DNA of 64,000 nt, taken from the NCBI GenBank assembly GCA_004380135.1, contig QXCR01000032.1, positions 124,001 to 188,000 on the forward strand, read 5' to 3'. Below the pieces are notes generated by a model that was not told the origin of the DNA, ran no database searches, and worked only from the letters and a program-made list of their open reading frames with translations. Each line of letters begins with the position of its first letter. Position 1 is the first letter of the stretch. This DNA is from Stemphylium vesicarium (taxonomy: Eukaryota; Ascomycota; Dothideomycetes; Pleosporales; Pleosporaceae). A program made the position numbers and the translations under genes. This document shows, piece after piece, positions 8,480 to 20,835 of this stretch.

Positions 8480-11400
8480 ATGGCGTTCAGTATGCCCTCG
8501 CGGGCCTCTATCAGACCATTCTTTGGTTTCATTCACCTCCTCTTTTACGCCGACCCGACATGGCTTGACTACATACTCGTTTGCGTCGGCTGCATAGCCG
8601 CCATAGCGGCAGGCGTCCCATTCCCACTCATAGGTATCGTCTTTGGGCAGCTGGTAGACGAAATCAACACGGCAACATGCAACAACCAGACTGGCGCTTC
8701 TTCAGGATCCGAAGAGGCCGACATCGCCCCCAAGATCCTCTTGCTCGTCTACATTGCCATTGCTAGCTTTGCTTGCATCTACATACATCTCGTATGCTGG
8801 AGTCTGGCATCTCAAAGACTTGCTCAGCGCGTTCGGGATCGCTATCTCAGGAACTTGCTACGCCAGGATATGGCCTTTTTCGACAACCTCCAAGCCGGAG
8901 AGGTGTCTTCTCGGCTCAACGGCGATATCCAGGCGATAGAAAGTGGTACTGGCGAGAAGGTGGGTGTCGCCCTAACCTGCATGTCTTTCTGCGTCACGGC
9001 GTACATCGTTGGATTCATCAAGAATGCCGAGCTGGCAGGTATGCTCGTTTCTCTGATCCCTGCATTCTTGCTCATGGCGGTGATCGGCGGGCATTTCGTA
9101 GGAAAGTACAGCGCCAAATTAGGCGAATGCTTTGGGTCCGCCAGCGCCATCGCGTCTGAAGCTCTTAGTCACGTGGGTCTCGTCCACGCGCTTGGGGCCA
9201 ACACCAGACTTGAGGAAAAGTTCAGGGGACATCTCGAAAAAGCCAGAGAGCAGGGCATCAAGAAGTCCACCGCCGCTGCAGTGCAGGCTGGACTGCTCTA
9301 CTTCATCGCCTTCTCGGCCAGTGCACTAGGATACTGGCAGGGTAGCCGCAAGGTCGCCGCGTCCCTCGAGGGCAACGGCAATGCGACTATTGGAGAGATC
9401 TACACAGTCACATTCATTCTGCTTGATGGTAAGCTTAGAGATATCACTTCGGCGTATACCATGCTAACATCAAGAAACTAGGTGCTATTGTTCTGAGTCA
9501 GATCGCACCCATGCTACCACTTTTCGGCGGAGCCATCTCTGCATTCGAGCGCCTGCGGAAAGACATCGAGACCCAGCCGACTATTGATAACACGTCGACT
9601 TCCGCGGAGAAACCCACCGATGTCACTGGTGCTATCGAGTTCCGTAATGTCGCCTTTACGTACTCGTCGAGGCCCGACCATCCTGTACTGAACGGTATCT
9701 CATTAGAGTGCGAAGCTGGTACGTACGATCTCATGCTAATGAACACACGCAACATCGAGAGAATCTTGGAATGTCCTGAGCACAACACGCTGTTCCCATC
9801 TCTCGTTCACCTCGCTTCCGATATGTAAACATACAAGCTAACAAAGCTGGCACTGTAGGCCAACTGACCGCAATCGTGGGTTTATCTGGAAGTGGAAAGT
9901 CTACCGTTGCGAGTTTGATCAGCCGATTCTACGACCCGCAATCTGGAGATGTGCTCCTCGATGGCCGCAGTGTTAAAGACATCAACATCCGAAGCCTGCG
10001 GGGATTCATCAGTCTTGTTCAGCAAGAACCATCACTCCTGGATCGCTCTATTCTAGAGAACATCGCTCTCGGCCTCGTCAACTCTCCTCCTCACGCTCAT
10101 TTGGAGAAGACTTTGCTGAGTGGAGTTCTTGCCGGTGTCGCCGAAGACGTCAGGAACGGAACTTCACTCCATGACGCAGCTGAGAAGGCTGGTACAGAGG
10201 TACATTCTATGTCATTGCGCTTTACTGTCAAGTGCCACCATGCTAATATGGCCATGACTAGGTCGTTGAAATCGTTGAACTGGTAAAACATGCTGCCCAT
10301 ATTGCCGACGTCGCCGTCTTCATTGACCGACTGGAGTTTGGTTTCGCAACCGCCGTCGGCTCGAGCGGTAGCCTCGTTAGTGGTGGCCAAAAGCAACGTG
10401 TTGCTCTTGCCCGAGCCCTTGTTCGCGACCCCAGGATCCTTATCTTGGATGAAGCAACTGCGGCCCTAGACTCTGCGAGTGAGCAGCGTATCCAATCTGC
10501 CATTGAAAAGGCTTCCCGTGGCCGCACGGTCATCTCTATCGCTCATCGTCTCTCGACTATCCGGGCTGCCTCCAAGATCATCGTCATGAAGAAGGGAGAC
10601 ATCATTGAACAAGGCACGCATGACCAGCTCATGGACCTGAATGGATCTTACGCAGACATGATTCGCCTCCAGTCAGTCAAAGTCGAGGATGGTCCATCCA
10701 GCTCCAGGACTAGTCTAGACTCGCATGACGCCGATACTATCTCGGACGAGAAGCAGATGTTAAAAGCGCAAGAGGCCGATACTGCATTCGGAGGCGACTC
10801 GCCTGCATCAGACCCTGCTGAACCAACCAAGGGTGTCGTCATTGCAGGCTCTATCACCAAGACCATGCTTCCATTGACTCGGCCATACCTACTCCTTGTC
10901 ATTCTGGCATTCTTCGGCGCACTGATTGTCGGTGGCCAATATTGCGGTTCCGGTCTCCTCTTCGGTAACATCATGGGCCTCATGTCTCCCTGCAACGAAC
11001 CAGACTATATTCGGTCACGTGGTGAACTGCTATCGGGGCTTTGGTTCATGCTAGCCTGCATCGCCTTCTTTGCCAATTTCACTAGCTGGGCAGCATTCGG
11101 GCTTCTTTCCGAGCGACTGATCTACAAAGTCCGCAACCTGTCGCTACAGACACTACTTCATCAGCCGCTACAATGGCATGAATCTGAGGCGAGGACCCCA
11201 TCAATGTTGCTTGAGTACATCACCAAGGATGGCAACTCGCTTGCAGGCTTCAGCGGTTCTATCATCGGAACCTTGTTCTCCGTCGTCGTAAACTTCATCG
11301 CCGCGATCATTCTCTCTCACATTGTTGCGTGGCGGATAGCAATCGTGTGCCTCGTCATTGTGCCATTACTTCTGGGTGCGGGTTACATGCAATTGCGCGC

Positions 11401-12679
11401 GATTGGACGTTTTGCCGTCAAGCACGCCGGCGCTTTCTCTTCATCTATCGGAGTCACCATCGAAGCTGTCTCGAACATCAAGACTGTGCACGCGCTCTCG
11501 ATCGAAGATGAGATCCTACAGACATACCGAAGATCACTACGGGCACCACGCAGGGAGATGGTGCGCCAAAGCTTTAAGACCAATGTCTGGCTAGCTGTTG
11601 CCAACTCTTGCGGCAGCTTCATCTACGCTTTTGCTTATTGGTGGGGCTCCAAGAATATCATCGAAGGCAGATATACCCAGACTGAGTTCTTCATCATTCT
11701 CATCGCGATGCTTGTTTCTGCGCAACTCTGGGGTCAACTGTTCACCCTCGCTCCCGAGATCGCCAAGGCCAAGAGCGCCATCTCGCGTATCTGTGGACTC
11801 ATCGAGCTGGGCAATGATACACCTGGTGTAAGAAATGGCAAGGCCTCGCCCAACCAGGACTTCGGGGAAAAGGATGACAACGATATCGAAGCATCAGCCG
11901 ACTCTGTCGTGCCAGCATCCAAACAAGGTGGCGCCCGAGTTGTTTTCCGAGATGTCGGCTTCTCCTACCCAGCACGCCCTGGTATCCCCGTTCTTACATC
12001 GTTGTCGCTGTCGATCCAGCCTGGTCAGTTTTGCGCTCTTGTCGGACCTTCCGGTGCTGGAAAGAGCACGGTACTGGCCCTTTTAGAGCGATTCTATCTG
12101 CCCTCCACAGGTAGCATCTCGATCAACGGGCTTGATATCGCGCGTCAACACGGTACGTCCTTCCGGGATGACATCGCTTACGTGCCGCAAGAAAATGTGC
12201 TTTTCCAGGGAAGTATCAAGTTCAACATTGGGCTTGGAGCCAAGCCCGGACATACGCCATCAGATCAGGAGATACAGGAAGCCTGCAAGCTGGCTAATAT
12301 CCACGACACCATCGTCGGTCTTCCTCAGGGATACGACACCGAGTGTGGCTCGAATGGCAACCAACTATCTGGTGGACAACGTCAACGACTTTCCATTGCT
12401 CGGGCCCTTGTGCGTAAGCCCAAACTACTTCTCCTAGACGAGAGTACGAGTGCGCTCGACGCAGAAAGTGAGAAGGCTTTGGAGCTCGGACTTGAGCGGG
12501 CGGTTAAAGGCCACGGAGTCACAGTCATTGCCATTGCGCATCGATTGAGGACAATCGCAAGGGCTGATGTGATATTCCTGGTCGAAGCAGGTAAGGTAGT
12601 AGACCAAGGACGGCACGAAGAGCTTGTACAGCGAAGCGAGAGTTACCGCGTCAACGCCCTTCACCAGATGCTGGGATGA
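8480..12679 (+). CDS. Full-size ABC-B (MDR-type) transporter, SitT-like
   Basis: Four exons: 8480-9428, 9482-9718, 9859-10199, 10262-12679, giving 1314 aa; every splice keeps frame. The order is TMD1 (~30-330), NBD1 (Walker A GLSGSGKST, signature LVSGGQKQRVALARAL, Walker B ILILDEATAALD), a charged linker, TMD2 (~710-1000), NBD2 (Walker A GPSGAGKST, signature LSGGQRQRLSIARAL, Walker B LLLLDESTSALD). Both ATP sites look intact, so active export is expected. In Aspergillus fumigatus an ABC-B transporter gene (sitT) lies beside sidD, and Pleosporalean NPS6 genes also have an ABC neighbour; transport of siderophore or its breakdown products is inferred, not shown. One iron-GATA site lies upstream. 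It converges on the GNAT gene with only 38 bp between stops. Confidence 0.93.
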
Positions 12680-12717
12680 TCGCTATTTAGTATAATACTT
12701 TTTGGGTTTAATCTATT

Positions 12718-13498
12718 CTATGCCAACTGCACAGCTTTTGGTAGGCATTTCTCTCCAGTCTCCGGCAACCACACAAACAACGGGTGGTCCTGGTCTTCTT
12801 TCGTACCATTAGTGGCTCCTGATGGTGTGTTCTCCGACGGAAGCTTGAGTGTTTCCTTCAATCTCTTACACCCGATTTTCTCATACAACTTGACGCCTTC
12901 CTTGGAACTTTCAATATAAACCGGCAGCCCAGCCTGCTGTGCCATGTTCATTCCGAACTTGCATATCAGCTCACCAATGCCTCTTCGCTGGTATTCAGGG
13001 TGCACAGCCATCACGTGGCAGTAAATGTATCTTTCGTTGAGCCACAGCTTCTCCCTCGCTTCCCAAAGCGGGTTGATCAGAGCCTCGGCTCGCTCACGTT
13101 CTGGACCTTGCAGCCAGGAGATCTCGCCTCGTTTCCAGTCGCTCGGCGCAATATACACGTCATAAAGTGCCATACCAACTATGCGGTTGGTTTCAGTGTC
13201 GACGCACTTTAGAGTGTACTGCGTCGCGCTGGTTTTCCACCACTCCGAAACGTGGGCTGTATGCCCCTGTCTTCGCCATGATCAGCTCATATTCCAACGT
13301 CACTAACAGCAAACGCCCAGAAATGGAGAGAGATCCTGTAAGCACGTACCTGAACTCGGATTTTGCGTCGGTTAGATCAGCCTCCGAAGCCGAGGGAAAC
13401 AACGCGCGTGTGACTGCATTGTTTTTAAAGGCCTCAAAGTACACATCGTACACGGCGCTAATGTCCGGTACCAGTGCAGGAAGTACGACGAAGCCCAT
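12718..13498 (-). CDS. GNAT-family N-acetyltransferase in the siderophore cluster
   Basis: Two exons, 13498-13350 and 13270-12718, give 233 aa. The donor is GTACGT; the acceptor I prefer is GCGAAG just after a CTGAT branch point, which restores HTAHVSEWWKTSATQYTLKC into frame. Acetyl-CoA binding is seen at VHPEYQRRGIGELI, the GNAT motif A (Q/RxxGxG/A), with the later strand YIESSKEGVKLYEKIGC. It belongs to a widespread fungal GNAT group with unknown substrates. It lies between the ABC transporter and NPS6 and shares with NPS6 a divergent intergenic region with four iron-GATA motifs. A. fumigatus SidG, also a GNAT, acetylates fusarinine C, and coprogen is an N-acetylated product, so a siderophore acetylation role is a fair hypothesis. 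No sequence proof. Confidence 0.85.
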
Positions 13499-13947
13499 GA
13501 CTGGCTTTTGGCTGGCTAGTGGGGTGCAGGATGGAAAGGATGATGAGAAGTCTAGAACGAGTGGTCTTCAAGGTAAGAGGTTGAATCGATGGTACGACTG
13601 GTAAAGCTCGACAGATGTGGCACAAACTCAGATCGAGATACGAGGTTACGATCACACCGACGGCAGCCGCCTACAAGAGCCGAGCCCAACTCAAGGAATG
13701 CCCAGGCTCACATTTTACTGATCGTCAATCACGACTTACGAGCTGATGGAGGACAACGCACCCTGTTTGCGCTCCTGCTCCATCAGGTGCTGAGTGATCA
13801 TCTGCTCCGCCGTACTAAAGTTCGCGTGGGCATAGCGCAGCCCGCTCGGTTTAGTGAAAAGATTCTCGCGCCACTGACGACCGGGCGTTCTCCACCAAAA
13901 CGCCTTTACCGTCTCTCTGTGCCTCCCCCTCGCATGTGTCACTGAAA

Positions 13948-13956
13948 TTATCAGAT
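13948..13956 (-). promoter_or_regulatory. Iron-GATA site
   Basis: TTATCAGAT in the context AATTATCAGATCCGC; the same 15-mer with one base changed recurs at 14437 and near 4499. Confidence 0.74.
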
Positions 13957-14289
13957 CCGCTCTAAGCGAAATCCTCTTACTCATTATGCTCGGTCCGATC
14001 TTCACTCAGCCGAAATATCGTGGGATGTAAAAACAAGCAATGCGAGCACTACGTAGTAGGGCGTTGAAGGGCCGCGAACCGCGATCAGCGCCGACAAAAC
14101 ATACCGTTTATGCAGGACACCAACGAATTTCGCGCATCGTACAGCTGCCTTGTCCTGGAAATTCCGTAGCTGTCGGCAGATTTTTCTAAAAGATGCAGCA
14201 TACCCTTGACCATCAAACGCCATCGATCGCCAGAGAGGATGCGTCTGATGATGGTGATTGGCAGCCTTATGTTCTCCGAACGTCGGCCG

Positions 14290-14298
14290 TTATCAGAT
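14290..14298 (-). promoter_or_regulatory. Iron-GATA site
   Basis: TTATCAGAT, followed by GG in place of the C seen in most copies. Confidence 0.68.
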
Positions 14299-14397
14299 GG
14301 AAAAGATCTGCAGCTCTGGCGACGCAACCCTGCATGATCCTTTCCGCAAGCGGCTGTTCCGTGCTTGCATCGCCGCGGCGGTGGTGCGCCATCAAAT

Positions 14398-14447
14398 TTA
14401 TCAGATGAAAGGTCGTGACGCCGGTTTCCACGCTAAAATTATCTGAT
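14398..14447 (-). promoter_or_regulatory. Pair of iron-GATA sites
   Basis: TTATCAGAT at 14398-14406 and TTATCTGAT at 14439-14447, same orientation, 41 bp apart, about 440-480 bp before the NPS6 start codon. Confidence 0.76.
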
Positions 14448-14882
14448 CCGCTAAGTGTGGGGATGGTTATGTAGGGTGAGGAGAGTTTTCCTTACGGCTA
14501 AACCGTACTACCACCCTCGATTTGGTTATTCCCTGCGCACTTACGTTAGAGTATGAGCAATGCAGCCAACTCCAGGTACGCGCCGGCGTGGAGGAGCGGG
14601 CCCTGTTCTGGCGTCGTGGACGAAAACGATGACGCCGACGCCTGCCCGACCAGGAGGCCGAGGTGGACAGGTGTGCGTGTGTCGGAGCTTCACCCTAATA
14701 TGGTGTGTGGAGAGCTAGGTCTAACTGCGGGATGGAACTTCTGTGGAGAGTGCACTGAGTTCACGGCTCTGTAACGCTTGGTACATTCCACAGCAAAGTC
14801 TGGGATTCGAGTCGTGCACGATAGGATCTACCATACATCCAAAACTCCGACTTTCGGAAAACACACATATATCGACGCAAGT

Positions 14883-17800
14883 ATGAAGAGGCCACACTCC
14901 AGTTTGAGCAGCAAAATGCACCTACCGAACGGCGGAGAACCTACGGTGCGCTTTAGCGCGATCCCAGATGAGCATGTTACAAAGAAAGTGCAAAGCAACG
15001 GCACTTTCGAAAGCCAAAGAGAGCATTTGCACTCCAATGGCAGCAACGGAGCCAAATACGCAAATGGCAACACCTCCAAGGCCAACGAGATCCGGGTAGT
15101 CGTACCCGATAGCTCGAATTCGGATACAGTGCTGGACACGATCCTGGCAGCATGGTCTGTACTTTTACAGCGTTATCAGCGAGAAACCTTCAATCAATTT
15201 ACCTGGGGATTGAAGGGCCAGAGCAACGCCAGCACACAATGCATATTCGTCGGCGATCTTGATTGGGCAAGCCAGACCACAGCTGCCACTTTGAGAGCAA
15301 AGATTGGCAATGTCAGATCCACCGAGTTCTCGCTCAAGGACGCAACCATTTTCTTCAGCGATGGTACCAATGAAGAGGTAATTCTTGAACGCGTTCCACC
15401 ACAACCACATCACTAACAATCCATAGTGGACATTCGAGGTCTCCCTTGGCCTGCGACAAAATAAGTTGCACGCCACCTCAACATGGCAAACGACTACCAT
15501 GTCTCGGCACCAAGCCGTGTCGCAACTACATTTCTTTGCTTCAATTCTTGATACCCTTTTTAGCGACCCTGATCACCCACTTTCCAACTTCCGCTCAGTC
15601 TCGGAAGAGGAGCTAGATGAGCTATGGAGCTGGAACACGCCTCTGCAGCCCGAGCTTAGATTCTGCATGCACGAGAAAGTCTCAGAGCAAGTCGCACTGA
15701 ACCCGGAGAAGACCGCCATCGACGCCTGGGACGGTTCTCTGACGTATCGCCAGGTGGAAGACTACTCGAATGACCTGGCTCAAACCCTCCGGTTGCTGAA
15801 TGATTCACCCAACCAGATTATCCCGGTCCTATTCGAGAAGTCACGATGGACGTCGGTAGCTGTTCTTGCTGTCATGAAAGCTGGAGCATGCTTCGCTCTA
15901 CTTGATCCAGCACAGCCGGAAGGTCGCCTGCGAGCCGTGGTACAGCAAGTCAATGCGAAGCTTTTCGTCGCTTCGAAGGCTCAATCGACGCTTGCAGCGC
16001 GTGTAGCGCCTGCCGCCACGGTCGTTCCGATCTCCGAGGCAAAGTTTGAGAAGGTGTACTCCCCATACACCGACCAGCTGCCAAAGACTACGCTGCCACC
16101 GGTCTCGCCTGATCAGCCGCTGTACATTCAGTTTACCAGTGGAAGCACTGGTCTTCCCAAGGGATGCATTCTCACACACAGTCAGTACACGTCCGGTGCG
16201 ATACCACGTGCTGCAGCTGTAGGGTACCATCCCCATTCGCGTGTGTTGGATTTCGCAAGTTACGCTTTTGATGTTTGCATCGACTCCATGCTTTGCACAC
16301 TTGCGCATGGTGCTACGCTCTGCACGCCTTCCGATGAGCGTCGCATGAACGACATGAGTGGCGCTATGCGCGACATGCGCGTTACCTTCGCCGGTATGAC
16401 TCCTTCAGTCGCTCGCACTCTGGATGTGGACATTCTTGATCACCTCGACTCTATCGCACTTGGAGGTGAGGGTGTGTCGACGAGCGATGCGATGTCCTGG
16501 GGTCAAAGGACCAGGGTCGTCAATGCCTACGGCCCGTCGGAGGCTACAGTGGGCGCGACCATCAACGACAACGTAGCTGCCAAGCCATACATCACCATGG
16601 GCGCACGGAAGGGTTGCGCCATATGGCTGACCGAGCCTGAAGATCACAACAAACTCGTACCTGTCGGTGCAGTCGGCGAGTTGCTCATTGAAGGTCCAAT
16701 CGTCGGTAATGGATACTTGAACAACCCGGCCAAGACTAAACAGGTCTTCGTTGAAGACCCGGAGTTCTTGGTCAAGGGCAGCAAGAGTTACCCAGGACGA
16801 CGTGGACGCATCTACAAGACGGGCGATCTAGTGCGCTTCGACCCCGATGGTAATGGAGAACCCATCTTTGTTGGGCGTCAAGACCAGCAGATCAAGCTCC
16901 GCGGGCAGCGTATCGAATTGGCCGAGATCGAGTTCAACATGCAGAAACATCTTCCTGCCGACACTCAGCTCGCAGTTGAGGTCATCAAACCAAGTGGTGG
17001 TGGCGAGCAGACACTTGTCGCTTTCGTGGTGGAGCAAAAGAAGAATGGTATGCGCCATCTCGACGGCAACGTCTTCGCTAGCTTTACGAACAAGTTCCAA
17101 ACCGCGCTCAAGGAGATGACGAAGCAACTGTTCGTTGATCTTCCTAGCTACATGGTGCCTAGCGCATACATACCGCTCTGGAAGATGCCTTTGCTCGTAT
17201 CGTGCAAGACGGATCGGAAGCGCCTGCGCGAGATTGGTGTTTCCATCACTCGTCAAGACCTCAGACGCTTCAACTCGGCTGTGTCGGAGAAGAAAGAGCC
17301 TACCACGGAGATGGAGCTCAAGCTCCGATCGCTGTGGGCGAAGCTCCTTGGCGGAGATGCGGACTTCAGCGCCAATGACAACTTCTTCAGCATGGGTGGC
17401 GACTCATTGAGAGCAATGAGGCTGGTAGCTGCTGCAAGAGAAGAGAATCTCGTCTTGAGTGTGCCGGACATCATGCTCAACCCAACACTATCGGCAATGG
17501 CTAAGAAGATCAAGCCAATCTCAGCAGAAGATACAAATGAGGTGCCTGCGTTTTCGATGGTCGGAGAGGACTGGGACGCCAAGGCAGCTCGAGAGGAAAG
17601 CGCGCAGCTTTGTGGCGTCGACGCCGAAAATGTCGAGGATGTTTATCCTTGCACACCACTGCAGGAAGGCCTCATGGCATTGTCTGCAAAGTTCCAGGAT
17701 GCGTACGTTGCTCAGCGTGTGGCGACGCTACCTTCCGAAACCGCCATCCGCCTGAAAGAGGCATTTGATACCGCTGTGCAAGGCTCGCCGATTTTGCGAA

Positions 17801-20800
17801 CGAGGATTATCAATGTCCCCGGCCGCGGCTTGTACCAGGTCGTACTCAAGGACGGGCAATTGGTACGCGAACATGGCATTGACACTGCGGAGTACCTCAA
17901 GCTCGACCGCGAGGAGCCGATGGACCTAGGCACAGCGCTTTTCCGCTACGGCTTGGTGAAGGATGTTGGAAGCGACAAGACGCAGTTCGTCATCACCATG
18001 CATCATGCCGTCTACGATGGATGGTCGATGCCTCTTGTGTTCGATCGCATTAACCGTGCCTTCGGTGGTCTTCAAACTGAGAGGGCTGTTTCCTTCAAGC
18101 ACTTCATCAAGCATCTTACGAGCCTTGACCCGGCTGATGCCAAAGAATACTGGAAGGAGCGCCTGAACGGTGTGAGCCCACACCAATTCCCTCCTCTTCC
18201 ACAGAAGGGCTATACCACCCAGGCCGACTCGCTACTCGAGCACTACGTCACTGTCCCAACATCAGCTCACTCCAAGCTGACTCTTGCAACGATCATCCGC
18301 GGTGCATGGGCGCTCGTTTCATCGCTATACATGGGCCACCCCGACATCGTCTTTGGCGAAACGCTCACAGGTCGCTCGGCGCCTGTTCATGGTATCGAGC
18401 AGATCGAAGGGCCTATGATCACCACCGTCCCCATCCGCGTCCGTCTTGCGCTTGATCGACCCATCGCAGAATACCTCCAGTCGGTGCATTCCCAGACTGT
18501 AAAGCAGATTCCCCATGAGCACTTGGGTCTCCAGAACATCCGCCGCCTAAGCAAAGACGCACGCGTCGCATGCGATCTCCGCACGGGACTGGTATTGCAC
18601 CCCAAGGAAGACGAAGACTGGAGTAACGTCGACATGGAGACCGTTCCCGCGAACACCTTCCTTCCTGCCGACGACGCAGAAGCTGCCCGTGAAGCACTCA
18701 AGTTCAACACCTACGCGCTCATGCTTGTTTGCACGCTGGATGAGAACGGCTTCTTGATCATGGCCAGTTTCGATTCGAAATGCATCAGCAAGGACGCTAT
18801 GGAGAGGGTGCTTGTTGTGCTCGATCGTATCGTAACTGCTTTCCTGGGTAATCCCGAGAGCAAGCTAGGCGATATCGCAGTGTTGGACCCGGAGGAAGCG
18901 CAAGATGCAGATGCTATGAGGCCTAAGGATGTCATGAGCGATAGTGGAGTCGGCATGTCGCCAGTCGACGGCCCTGCAATCGAAGATGTCGGTTCGAAGG
19001 CGCTATCGCCCAACGAGCAAAAGCTGCGCAGCATCCTTAGCCGCATTCTAGGAATGCAGGAAACAGATATCAAGCCAAGCGATAGCTTTTTCGAACTTGG
19101 TGGGGACTCCATCGGTGCTATGCGGCTCGTCTCCGATGCTCGCGTTCAGGGTCTCAACCTCACCGTCGCCCAGGTCTTCCAGAGCCAGTCTTTGTCTGCA
19201 TTGGCAGCTTCGGCAGGCAATGATAAGGAAGACAAGCTAGTTGCACTTCTAAGCCGCATTCTCGGCATGGCCCAAAGTGAGATCAAGAGCAGCGACAGCT
19301 TCTTCGAGCTGGGAGGCGACTCGATAGGCGCCATGCGGCTGGTATCCGATGCGCGCGTCCAAGGACTGAACATCACAGTCGCACAGGTCTTCCAAAGCCA
19401 GTCGCTCTCCGAACTTGCTTCGTCAGCGGAGGAGGTGGCTTCATCGACGCCCAAGGTAAACATCGACGCGCCGTATGCCGCTTTCGGCAAGAAAGCGTCG
19501 CTGTACAGCCCGGACCGCGTCGGCGCATATCTCCAAAACCAAGAGTGGCAAATCGCAGATATCTATCCCACGAGGCCGCTACAGCAACTCGCTGTCGAGG
19601 GCACCGTCGATCTTCCGCGGTACTCACTGCGTTACGAGCTTATCAAGTTCGCTACTGCAATCGACCGCCAGAAATTGGCGCAAGCATGCCAGGAGCTCGT
19701 CGCGCGAAACGAAGTCCTACGCACTGTATTCGTCAAAGACGAAGACAAGGTCCTCGGCGTGGTTCTATCGTCTCTGCAAGTACCCTACACAGAGGTTGCC
19801 GTGCCAGATGGCGAGGACATCAATGCTTTCGCCCATGCAAGTGTAAGAGAGGACATCGAAGCCCCCAAGCCCCACGGATCATCATTTGTGGCCTTTACCC
19901 TCTTCACCAGCACAACCGGCGCTTCGACTCTGGCGTTCCGCATCTCTCACGCGCAATACGACGAGATCTGCCTACCGATCCTGTTCGAGCAACTCTCCGC
20001 ACTATACGCGGGCGCCAGCGTCCCCGAGACGATTCCCTTCAGCAAACACGTAAACCACGTCGTGCTGGACAACATCCCCAAGGCTATCCCATACTGGCAG
20101 AACCTGCTCTCGGGCTCGCAGATGACAGTGCTGAAGCCTGAGATATCGCTTACGCACCGCGGCCCCGCAGACATATACATGGAATTTGACATTTCCTCGC
20201 GGCCCGCCAACATCACCATCGGCTCTCTACCCACCGCCGCATGGGCGCTCGTGCTATCGCGCCGTCTGAACCTCACTGACGTCGTCTTCGGCGAAGTCGT
20301 CTCAGGGAGGAACGTTGGCGCGCCGAATGCAGACCGCATCTTCGGGCCGACGTGGCAGTACATTCCCTTCCGCGTCCCCTTTTCCAAGTCGTGGACGTAT
20401 CTCGATCTGCTGAATCATGTGCAGCATCAGCATATTACGTCTGCGTCTTATGAATCCATGGGTTTCGCGGAGATTGTGGAGAATTGTACGCAGTGGGATA
20501 AAGAGAAGGTGCAATGGTTCGATACTGTTGTTCATCAGGCGCCGGCGTGGGTCGAGGAGATGCCGTTCGGAAATGGCGTCGAGGCCAAGTTTGAGACGCT
20601 GTATCCTCACGGTGAGCCCCTGCGGGAGTGGAAGTGTCAGGCGTTTGTCAAGGATGGAGGGAAGAAGTTGGGTATTGAGATTGTGACGTTTGAGGAGTGG
20701 ATCGGGGTTGCGGAGGGTGTGCTGAAGGAGGTTGGTGAGGCGCTTGGCTGCTTGACGAAGGAGAGGGCTGGCGAGAGAATCTTTGGTGGGGAGGTGGAGA

Positions 20801-20835
20801 AGGATGATTTGGCGGCGTTTGAGGGTGTGATGTAA
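14883..20835 (+). CDS. NPS6: NPS6/SidD-type nonribosomal siderophore synthetase (A-T-C-T-T-C)
   Basis: Two exons, 14883-15377 and 15427-20835 (intron with CACTAAC branch point), 1967 aa. An in-frame start at 14778 is an alternative. After a ~220-aa N-terminal region come: A domain (A3 FTSGSTGLPKG near 401, A5 NAYGPSEATVG near 531, A7 IYKTGDLVRF, A10 region SCKTDRKRL near 757); T1 with Ser825 (GGDS); C1 with intact HHAVYDG at 1024; T2 Ser1393 and T3 Ser1464, nearly identical; and a final C domain with SHAQYDE at 1672. There is one adenylation domain for a repetitive hydroxamate product, as in fungal fusarinine/coprogen synthetases, which use N5-acyl-N5-hydroxyornithine iteratively. My reading of the A-domain pocket is D-V-D-G-I-L-A-V-G-K, by eye. 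NPS6 genes in related fungi make extracellular siderophores. Confidence 0.95.
19021..19428 (+). repeat. Tandem thiolation-domain duplication inside NPS6
   Basis: Two adjacent copies, 19021-19215 and 19234-19428, encode T2 and T3. Over a 46-residue core (SDSFFELGGDSIGAMRL onward) 43 residues are identical, yet more than half the shared codons differ at synonymous positions. The phosphopantetheine serines are 71 residues apart. Confidence 0.9.

Larger units (their letters stand above)
13499..14882. promoter_or_regulatory. Divergent GNAT/NPS6 intergenic region with four iron-GATA sites
   Basis: 1.38 kb without a credible gene. ATCWGATAA matches (all as TTATCWGAT) lie at 13948, 14290, 14398 and 14439, that is 440-940 bp upstream of NPS6. 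An ATTGG (inverted CCAAT) lies near 14256. Confidence 0.75.
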
